Source: Eunapius fragilis
Lineage: Eukaryota > Porifera > Demospongiae > Spongillida > Spongillidae
Length of the DNA stretch: 64,000 nt
Direction: 5' to 3'
Assembly: GCA_963681505.1 (NCBI GenBank)
Contig: OY811977.1
Span: 4,316,352-4,380,351, forward strand
Numbering within the stretch: the first letter of the stretch is position 1; every line of letters begins with the position of its first letter. Position numbers and translations under genes: made by a program. The notes beneath the pieces are model-generated. The model had not been told where the DNA came from, did no database searches, and saw nothing but the letters and a program-made list of their open reading frames with translations. Below are positions 56,076 to 64,000 of this stretch, in pieces.

Positions 56076-58186
56076 GTACGGTCCGTGTACTTTTCCACAT
56101 TTCAATATCTTGTATTTCTATTTATACAAGGAGGGCAATTTCGGCCTAATTGGCAATGTTTCACGTGATGAAATTCTATTTGTGGTCTAAATCTAGCGCG
56201 TCGCAACATATTGAAAAATGAAAAATGAAATATCGTTGTCTTTGTCAATATAATGAACAGTGCTCAATCCGAAGCAGAACAATGGTCTGGAAGCAGTCCC
56301 GACCTGTCTGGAATCACCCGGCGGAATCGACCCCTCGCACGGAACGCGTATACCATGTAGGCGTGTACGTGCGTATGCATAGCAAGGACACTTTAAAATA
56401 ATTAAGCTAGTGTCCTTGGTTCTATACAGCGGTAAAATTGCATCCTTAGTGTAGTCATACCATGGTACTGTATTGGAAGCTGCCAACAGTATATTTGTTG
56501 TGGTGTGTTTGTGCATGTGCGTTTGTGTGTACATGTGCGCATGTGTACTTAATAGTACAGTTCTTACCATAATCGCCTCCTCCCCCTCCTCCCCTCTAAA
56601 TAATATTACATTGTTAACAGTCTGTTAAAGGGCATACATACACATGTGCATATGAGATGAAAAACTACATGGCTACAACCATGAATGGACAAAATAATGT
56701 GACAGCATGGTAAACACCAGTACTAAGTTGGTTGCACAAGATCAGAGTACTTGTTGCCATGAGTGTGAGAAGCTGCATGTGACACAGTACTTACACAATT
56801 ATCTTTTCATGGGGTTGGCGAAAGTACAACCCACTGCACTTTAGTGGTGCTAATGTGGCTTCCAATGCATTTGGGGCTGTTCATAAATAATGTCACACTG
56901 ACAGGGGGGGAGGGGGTTATGACGAGAGGGGGGACTCATAATGGTCAAAAATAGCATGACGTAATTTATGAACGGCCTCTTTGTGGCACTATCAAAGGCC
57001 TGAATCATTTGATGTATTGTGCACAAGATATGTTATTGGTGCATGGTCTCTTTCCATGACTCACTTCAGTGGCTAAACAACACTTTCTTTGGCAGTCTAT
57101 CACCAGGCATGAGCCACAAGTGCTCAAGCCATCATAGTCGGCATAGTTTCAAGTTAAAGAGATAACAATATGTAACAACCTTCTTTGGCACAAAGAGTAA
57201 CTGTTGTAATGTTTGCCAGTTTTAAAACTCATGGCTTGCAGAAGTGAGTCCACAGAGAACCACTCCTGGCAGTTTAGATGGCAAGTAGTAGTTGTCCCTG
57301 TCTCTGTTCATAAATTACGTTACGCTATTTTTGACCATTATGAACACACCCCCCCCCCCTCCCCCTCATCATACGATGTCCCATACTGATGTATGCTTAA
57401 TGTGTACGATGTCACACTGGCTGATACCCCCTCCCCCCCCCCTTCAGTGTGACGTAATATATGAACAGCCCCAAATGCATTGGAAGCCACATTAGCACCA
57501 CGTACTAGTAAAGTGCAGTCGGTTGTATATTCGCTAACCCCATGAAAAGGTAAGTACTGTGTCACATGCAGCTTCTCGTACTCATGGCAACAAGTACTCT
57601 GCATGATCTTGTGCAACCAACTTAGTACTGGTGTTTACCATGCTGTCACATTATTTTGTCCATTCATGGTTGTAGCCATGTAGTTTTGCATCCCATGCAT
57701 ATGCACATGGTATGTATGCCCTTTAACAGTGCTGTTAACAATGTAATATTATTTAGAGGAGAGGAGGGGGATTATGGTAAAAACTATACTATTAAGTACG
57801 CATGCGCACATTTACACACGCACAAACACACCACAACAAATATACTGTTGGCAGCTTCGAGTACAGTACCATGTTATGAATACACTAAGGACGGATACGC
57901 GCATACACGCCTACATGGTGTACGCGAGGGGTAGATTCCGGAGATTCCAGACAGGTCGGGACTGCTTCCAGACCATTATTCTGCTTCGGATTGAGCACTG
58001 TTCATTATATTGACGAAGACAACGATATTTCATTTTTCATTTTTCAATATGTTGCGACGCGCTAGATTTAGACCACAAATGGAATTCCATCACGTGAAAC
58101 ATTGCCAATTAGGCCGAAATTGCCCTCCTTGTATAAAAAGAAATACAAGATATTGAAATGTGGATAAGTACACGGACCGTTGCGTA
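56076..58186. repeat. 2.1-kb inverted repeat with about 0.9-kb arms
   Basis: The left arm starts acggtccgtgtac (56076) and ends near gacgtaatttatgaacggcc (56980). The right arm starts tgttcataaattacg (57306) and ends gtacacggaccgt (58186). Matching landmarks include catttcaatatcttgtatttc, gtcgcaacatattg, cagtcccgacctgtctgg, taatattacattgttaacag and ccaatgcatttggggctgttcat. The loop is about 325 bp. Arms differ by scattered substitutions and in their C/T-tract lengths. No ORF of note, so it is a large foldback element or an inverted segmental duplication. Confidence 0.85.
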
Positions 58187-58366
58187 CCTCTGGTCACGGA
58201 GTCCTATGGTGATTGGGGAAAGGAAGCCACGGGCTCGTTTAAGATGCTTGCCTCCCGTCTTGCCATCATATCGGGCAAACCAAAGTCAGTTGTGCTGTCT
58301 GACCTGTATAGCAGGCTCAACTTGAATCTGGTGAGGGCAAATGCGACAGCAATCCTTTCCAGGTGA
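58160..58366 (+). pseudogene. C-terminal fragment of the 48.4-50.3 kb reverse-transcriptase family
   Basis: Reads CVPLVTESYGDWGKEA, SRLAIISGKPKSVVL and YSRLNLNLVRANATAILSR, matching the end of the minus-strand element at 48.4 kb (CVPMVVESYGAWGDEA ... LVSANATAILSR). Only the last 60 or so codons remain. It is bounded by the large inverted repeat on the left and a TTAA transposon fragment on the right. Confidence 0.8.
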
Positions 58367-58369
58367 GCT

Positions 58370-58738
58370 CATTATAGTTCTAACGATGTGCCTCAGCATT
58401 CAAGGTACAGTTCCGGTTTACACTATAGCCTATCTTAATAAATGGATGCAAAAGCGAATGTTATAAGAAAGAATTTTATACACTGAAAACCAATACAGTG
58501 GTATAAGTAGTGCGATCGACCAGGAATTACATAGAAAAACAAAGGGCACCTGGCGCAGCATGTTTGCGGAATTGTCCGACAATACGAACCTGTATATAAC
58601 TCCATAGGGCTAGGGCAGTCGCAAATGCGTACTGAGTTTTAAATATGAAAAACTGCAAGAATGATCATTCAAACGACTAGGAGGAATTATTCCCCAAAAT
58701 AATAAAGATTTCCCCGCTCGTCTGTCGTAAACCGCGCG
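58370..58738 (-). mobile_element. Truncated second copy of the TTAA-flanked transposon
   Basis: Inverted relative to the BDP1-intron copy and clearly homologous from ctcattatagtt...gcattcaaggtac to gatttccccgctcgtctgtcgtaaaccgcgcg, followed by TTAA (58739-58742). The part corresponding to 45.23-45.40 kb is missing and the copy abuts the RT fragment directly. Confidence 0.8.
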
Positions 58739-59204
58739 TTAAATATATAAAAAAGTATTCTTTTCTTTTTCGCTTTCATTTTGCGAGCAGGAGAACCAAC
58801 AACAAAATTAATTACTTTTGCTGTTTCGAAATAATTTCTTTAAAGGTGAATAATGATTAATAACATCAAATGTGGGCGCGCCCTTATAGTGCTAATTATA
58901 TGTGTTGGTGCGTGTGTGAGTGGGAGGAGCATGTTGTTTTCTAAGTGCTCGTAATGTGCCCTTGGTTCAATACATTTCTTTCATCGGCATGAATAGACGA
59001 ACGTGCGCTCGGCGTGTATCTACCTGTTTTCTACGACTGCGTAAGTTAACGGTCCGTTCCTACATCTTGATACCTCATCCCGATATGCGCAATGACACAC
59101 ACCACGCGCGCGCGCACACACATTCCCAGATACTCCCAGCTCTTTTTCCTGGGGTGCACATTAGGAAGAATCACTTTAGCTGATGCTGATTAACCGGTTG
59201 GGTT

Positions 59205-59657
59205 GGTATGTACCCAGGGCAAGAATGGGTTAAATATCTCTAGCCGCTAGTCGGTTGTGTCGTCTGAGTGTGGTCTGTACCCTGGGCAAGATTGGGTTAA
59301 ATCTATCTAATTGATTTGCCTGGGTGTGGCCAGTACCCTGGGCAAGAATGGGTTAAATATCTCTTGCCGCTAGTCAGTTGTGTTGGCTGGGTGTGGTCTG
59401 TACCCTGGGCAAGATTGGGTTAAATCTGTCCAGTTGACTGGGTGTGGCCAGTACCCTGGGCAAGAATGGGTTAAATATCTCTTGCCGCTAGTCAGTTGTA
59501 TGTTGTTTGTACCCTGGGCAAGATGTGATGTAACGGAAGTACAAAGTGCAGGTGTCACGTGCTTTAACTATATAGATACTGGTGCATTGAATGTTTTAGT
59601 CAGTCTCTCTTTCTCTCTGGTTGTCTGTACCTCCGTCTTGTTATCTTATTAGTGTTA
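59205..59657 (+). repeat. Tandem repeats and probable 5' LTR/leader of a Ty3/Gypsy element
   Basis: Six copies of gtaccctgggcaaga(a/t)tgggttaaat occur between 59211 and 59520 in an alternating pattern of about 118 bp. They are followed by tgtaacggaag...ttagtgttac (about 59528-59657), which has the inverted tgtaac/gttac ends of an LTR. Directly after comes gttggtggcagcgg, the primer-binding-site-like motif seen in many animal Gypsy elements. No 3' LTR is seen, so the LTR limits are tentative. Confidence 0.5.
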
Positions 59658-59679
59658 CGTTGGTGGCAGCGGTTCTTCA

Positions 59680-60600
59680 ATGACAACGCCAGGTCTTCCA
59701 CTTCCCGAAATTGGTGAGAATGGCGAGGAAGAGTTTGAACGCTCGTGGATAAAGTTCAAGCTAGTAGCGGCGGCCAACAAATGGGACGATGCAAAAGCCC
59801 TACTGATGTTACCTGCACTCCTCCAAGGTAAATTAGTAGAGATATACGTATCGCTACCAGATGAGAAAAAGGTCGACATGGATACGCTCAAGAGGGCACT
59901 AAAGGAGAGCGCTGGTCTTACCCGTGACCAGCTGTCCTTATCTAAAGCTTTCTCCGAATGGATGCTAGGGGTGCAGGAAAAGGTTGCAGATTTCGAAAGG
60001 GGGTTAAAAAAACTATTTCAAGAAACGTATCTCGACGAGAAGATAACCACCTCCACAGTACTATTACAACATTTTCTGGCTGGTCTGCGACCACTAATCA
60101 CCAGGCAGATTCTGTTGTGGGGTTCACCAGAGGACATAGCAGAGGCTATTGAGGCAGCCATTTCCATCGAGCGTGCTCTGTCATTTGCAGATGAATCTCC
60201 GACTATGGTGCACGCAGAAGGGGCGACAGAAGGGCATGCTGACCATGGTGAGCACAAGCTGTTGGAGCAGGTTCTCCATCGCCTGGAGGCTTTGGAGTCT
60301 CGTTTTTCCAGACAGGAGGAACCTCAGCAATCTGATAAGCGGCCTCGTCGTAGGTGCTACAGGTGTGGCAAGGAAGGTCATATACAACGGAACTGCCCAT
60401 TAAACAGGTACACTGGCGGTCCATGTTATGGTGAACAACTACCTGATAAATCTTCAACCACAAATAAGGTGTGTGGTGCTACGCTACAAGTGCATGGGAT
60501 GTTGGGTAATGATTCTATAGATTTCTTAGTAGACTCAGATGCAGCTGTGTCTGTGGTCACTAATGATTCTTCCCGCCAGCATCCGTACATGAATTATTAG
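59680..60600 (+). CDS. Ty3/Gypsy gag with start of protease
   Basis: Open frame of 306 codons. The N-terminal two thirds are capsid-like (SWIKFKLVAAANKWDDAKAL, LLPALLQGKLVEIYVSLP, then helices ending in LLQHFLAGLRPLITRQIL). A single CCHC zinc knuckle, CYRCGKEGHIQRNCP, follows a basic RPRRR stretch. It then enters the protease with FLVDSDAAVSVV, where the catalytic D-T/S-G is changed to D-S-D. The frame stops soon after. Gag could still be made, but protease would be inactive. It starts 23 bp after the putative primer-binding site. Confidence 0.85.
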   Translation: MTTPGLPLPEIGENGEEEFERSWIKFKLVAAANKWDDAKALLMLPALLQGKLVEIYVSLPDEKKVDMDTLKRALKESAGLTRDQLSLSKAFSEWMLGVQEKVADFERGLKKLFQETYLDEKITTSTVLLQHFLAGLRPLITRQILLWGSPEDIAEAIEAAISIERALSFADESPTMVHAEGATEGHADHGEHKLLEQVLHRLEALESRFSRQEEPQQSDKRPRRRCYRCGKEGHIQRNCPLNRYTGGPCYGEQLPDKSSTTNKVCGATLQVHGMLGNDSIDFLVDSDAAVSVVTNDSSRQHPYMNY

Positions 60601-63292
60601 AGAAGCACCTCATACAGTGGGTGCAAATGGCAGTGCTTTGGATGTCCTGGGTCGTTTGGAGATTCCAATCACACTTGGACAATTTTGTGCACCACATGAA
60701 TTTGTAGTAGTGCGGCATCTTATCGTCCAATGTCTATTGGGTATGGCATCGTTATGGAGCTGTAATTCACTGTGTTAAAAATACACTGTCTTTGTCACCA
60801 GTTTTGAACCCTCTGCCCCTTGAATCCAAGCGTATCGTATCAACTATTGTGTCGAATGTGACCATTTCTGAAACTGTGGAGATTCCTGCTAGATCTAAAA
60901 TGCTTATCGGGGGAACCTTGGCATACCCTAGCATGTTGGTTGGCCAGGAGGGTTTATTGGAGCCTACCTACAAAGGTCAGGGAAAACTATTTGTTTCACG
61001 GAGCCTGAACACTGTTAGCTATGACAACCAACTGATGGTGGGGGTAGTTAATACTGGTCAAGCTCCCATAACACTGTATTCTGGAACCACAATAGCTAGT
61101 TTCAGCCCAAACATACCTGTACATCCCATCAGCCAGAAGGATTGGGATATGATGAATGCTACTATGCCTGACATAGATCTCAATGGTACAGAGCTCAATG
61201 ATTCACAAAGATGAGAGTTGGAGGCTTTGATTTCAGAGTTTTGAGATATATTTGTGTTGCCTGGGCAATCCTTAGGTCGGACATCTACTATCAAGCACAC
61301 CATCAGAGTGGAAGGCCCCCACCCCCCTTGTTCGGAAACCGTTACGACGCATTCCTTTTGCTCTAAAAGACACTGTGCGAGCAGAAGTCCAGAAAATGCT
61401 GAAACAAGGCGTTATCAAAGAAAGTTCCAGTCCATGGTTCTCTCCAGTGTTAATGGTGAAGAAGAAAGATGGCACATGGAGATTCTGTGTTGATTATCGG
61501 AAACTCAATGCCATTACTCGCAAGGATGCTTACCCATTACCAAGGATCGACAAGACTTTGTAATCACTCTCTGGATCCCAGTTTTTCACCACACTGGATC
61601 TAGCATCAGGGTATTGGCAGGTTGAGGTAGAAGGAGACAAAGAAAAAACTTTTCTACACGAGAGGGCCACTTTGAATTTTATGTTATGCCTTTCAGTTTA
61701 ACCAATGCACCAGCCACCTTTGAGAGACTCATGGAGTGTGTTCTGGCAGGTCTTACTATGAACAGTGCTTAGTATACCTGGACGACATTGTTATATTTAG
61801 AATAACATTTCCTCAGCATCTTGAACATCTGATAACTGTCTTTCAGCAACTACATAAGGCTGGTCTTACACTTAAGCCTGAAAAGTGCCACTTTGCACGG
61901 AAAGAGATTCGTTATCTGGGCCACATTGTGTCCAGTAAGGGAGTCCCAGCTGACCCAGATAAGTTAAAGGCCATAACATCATATCCTGCCCCACATGATA
62001 TCAAGGAAGCTTAGGCAGTTTCTTGGATTGAGTAATTATTACCGTCGATTTATTGAACACTACTCAGATATCACGGAACCCCTAAACAAACTTACTCGGA
62101 AGTCTGGAGCTGTTTATCAGTGACAGATGAATGTGATAATGCATTCAGAGTTTTGAAACAAAGACTGACAACTCCACCAATCCTGGCGTATCCAAATTTC
62201 TCTTATCCTTTTATACTGGCAACTGATGCTTCAGGAACCGCCTTAGGAGGAATCCTAAGCCAGACAATCAATGGTAGCGAGCAAGTGATAGAATACTGGA
62301 GCCGTCAGATGAATAAAGCAGAGAGAAGGTATTAAACAATCGAAAGAGAAGCATTGGCAGTAGTAACAGCAGTTAAAGAATGTTATCCCTACCTCTATGG
62401 CTGGTCATTCACATTGCTCACTGATCACAACCCACTGACATCGCTGCAAGGGCTCAAAGATACAGGAGGACGACTGACTAGGTGGCTCCTCTACCTTCAG
62501 CAATTCGACATGAAGGTGTTGTACAGGCCAGGGAGGTGCAATGGGAATGCTGATACAATGTCACGAAGACCCGATGACAGTGCGGACCAGGTTGCTGTAG
62601 TACATGCAATAAACTATCTAAGTAACACAGAAATGCTGCGACAAGAACAAGCGAATGATGTTTACATTTCAGAAATTATGCAGAAGCTTCAGACAGATGG
62701 GAGCAACCGTAAACAAGGAGAATACCTGCTGAAGGAAAGACTTCTAATGAGACAACAGGGAGGAAGTGATGGTTCACGCACACAGCTAGTGGTTCCTGTG
62801 GCTTTGAGACAAATGGTCCTGGAAGAACTCCACGACAAATCAGGACATTTAGGAATTCATAAGACCTTGGAGAAGGTTAAGGAACACTTCTTTTGGCAAG
62901 GATGTGAACAAGATGTCTGAAATATTGTCCAACAATATGAGTGGTGTCAAAACAAAAACTAACCCGGTTCCAACTCAGCATGCTCCCATTGGCACTATTG
63001 AGAGCAATCATCCATTTGAGAAGCTCTCGTGGGACATTATGGGCCCATTGCCAGCTGCAGCAAGTGGATGCAGGTATGTCCTGGTGGTGACATCTGTTTA
63101 CCAAATGGGTTGAGGCATTCCCATTGAAGTCTACAGACAGTGTCACACTTGCCAGGTACTGGTTGATGAAGTTATTTGTTGCTACGGTGTGCCACATTAT
63201 CTGCATAGTGATCAAGGGGCTAACTTTGTGAGTGCAGTTATGCAGTCCATCTGTTCAAGGCTCGGGATAAAACGGACACAGACTACCCCTTA
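60601..63292 (+). pseudogene. Ty3/Gypsy pol, decayed and 3' truncated
   Basis: A chain of frame-broken pieces. Reverse transcriptase: [38 protein letters not shown] (Y-x-DD at about 61773-61785) and YLGHIVSSKGVPADPDKLKA. RNase H: LATDASGTALGGILSQ and LLTDHNPLTSL. Integrase: zinc-binding HDKSGHLGIHKT with a later C-x2-C-like pair, then the core WDIMGPLP (first catalytic Asp) and a region with the second Asp (agtgatcaaggggctaac). The sequence leaves the family at about 63292, before the catalytic Glu and any 3' LTR. In-frame stops include 61212-61214, 61561-61563, 62333-62335 and 62918-62920. It cannot transpose on its own. Confidence 0.88.
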
Positions 63293-63417
63293 GCTTCAAC
63301 AATGTCCAAATACAATTTGCCTCTTTACTTGCTCGCTGCCTTTCTTAACTGTTTGATGTTTGCTTCTTAAAAGAACCATTTTCGCATTCCCGTCTTCAGC
63401 CATAGTATCAAAACTTT

Positions 63418-63525
63418 AATTGCAACAATAATGTCCCAATTTTAATGATATTCACTGGAAATTGCATGTTTTTGTATTATGAAATTGCAACAATAATGTC
63501 CCAATTTTAATGAAATTCACTTGAA
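63418..63525. repeat. 65-bp direct repeat, two copies
   Basis: ttgcaacaataatgtcccaattttaatga occurs at 63420 and 63485, with following attcactggaaattgcatgt-like sequence. Lies just beyond the broken end of the Gypsy pol. Confidence 0.85.
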
Positions 63526-63680
63526 AATTGCATGTGTTGTTTGCAGACAGTGTTGTTTGCAGACAGTAAAATCAACTGTTACATCGTAAATGTGGGTTCT
63601 ATTCCTCAGTATAAAAATCTATTTACAGTCACATACAATGTGCACTGTGCATACGCATGCAAGAACACTTTTCTGCATGC

Positions 63681-63800
63681 CTTGGGATCAATGCTACATG
63701 TTCATAACACTCTTAGCATGACTTGGGATCAATGCTACATGTTCACAGCACACTTAGCATGCTTGAGATCAATGCTACAAATTCACAGCACACTTAAACC
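63681..63800. repeat. Tandem repeat of about 43 bp, three copies
   Basis: ttgggatcaatgctacatgttca...cacttagcatg repeats three times with slight decay. Adjacent to the BDP1-derived fragment. Confidence 0.85.
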
Positions 63801-63844
63801 TTACAATTTCATTGTAATTGAAGATCTAAGAGCAGGCTGTGTTC

Positions 63845-63920
63845 TGGACTTAGCCATTGTGTCACTCTCACCATTGCTGATGACCACGTCCCCAGAACTG
63901 GGGTCCATGTAGTTGTCAAC
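63845..63920 (-). pseudogene. Stray copy of part of BDP1 exon 2
   Basis: On the minus strand this reads DNYMDPSSGDVVISNGESDTMAKS, close to DDYMDPSAGDVMGGLVTISNGEGD in BDP1 exon 2 (46.36-46.45 kb). The nucleotide match includes ccacgtccccag(c/a)actggggtccatgtagt, with a short internal deletion. No neighbouring BDP1 exon is seen. A duplicated fragment 17 kb from its source. Confidence 0.75.
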
Positions 63921-64000
63921 ACACTTAAGCATGGATAGGCAGGAGGTAATGTAGTTCTTCACCATAACCATTTGCCAATGGGACTCCTTCATTGAGTTTG

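Overview
This is eukaryotic, animal-type DNA. Conserved genes are broken into many short exons with GT/AG borders. Introns hold long CA/GT runs, minisatellites and many small inverted-repeat transposons. Gene content (CNOT4, DCPS, RPS9, BDP1), RAG1-N-terminus-like and ZAD-like zinc-finger fragments, a Crinkler-type relic, a Ty3/Gypsy element and several reverse transcriptases with unusual C-terminal domains point to an early-branching marine invertebrate, most likely a sponge. That placement is an inference from gene content and texture; no ribosomal or mitochondrial marker is present.

Layout: 0-4.7 kb holds a decayed RAG1-N-terminal-like relic and C/G-rich repeats. 4.7-19.27 kb is the minus-strand gene for CNOT4, reconstructed here in 17 exons (one of them doubtful), with an unrecognised spliced plus-strand gene nested in its largest intron (11.3-13.2 kb). 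Only 188 bp separate its start codon from the plus-strand DCPS gene (19.45-22.0 kb), so two mRNA-decay factors appear to share a bidirectional promoter. DCPS converges on RPS9 (22.4-23.1 kb, minus). 23.6-31.5 kb is repeat-rich: minisatellites, a 410-bp foldback element, a perfect MITE, and a 1.2-kb element with long terminal inverted repeats and a 9-bp target duplication. That element carries the start of a RecQ-like helicase and of a ZAD-like zinc-finger protein, pointing inward from its two ends. 31.5-33 kb has transposase and reverse-transcriptase relics, and 33.1-33.7 kb an intact gene for a secreted FYTT-repeat protein. 34-38 kb is mainly repeats.

38.3-46.95 kb is the minus-strand gene for BDP1 (TFIIIB B''), with eight exons found here. 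48.4-52.5 kb is a cluster of non-LTR reverse transcriptase remains of three C-terminal types. 52.8-54.3 kb is a broken Crinkler/RHS-type NTPase-nuclease gene. 56.1-58.2 kb is a very large inverted repeat with about 0.9-kb arms. 59.2-63.3 kb is a Ty3/Gypsy element with an intact gag but decayed, truncated pol. The last few hundred bases carry a stray copy of part of BDP1 exon 2.

The housekeeping genes fall into mRNA turnover (CNOT4, DCPS), translation (RPS9) and RNA polymerase III initiation (BDP1). The rest of the window is shaped by mobile elements, the most novel being the RecQ/ZAD element.
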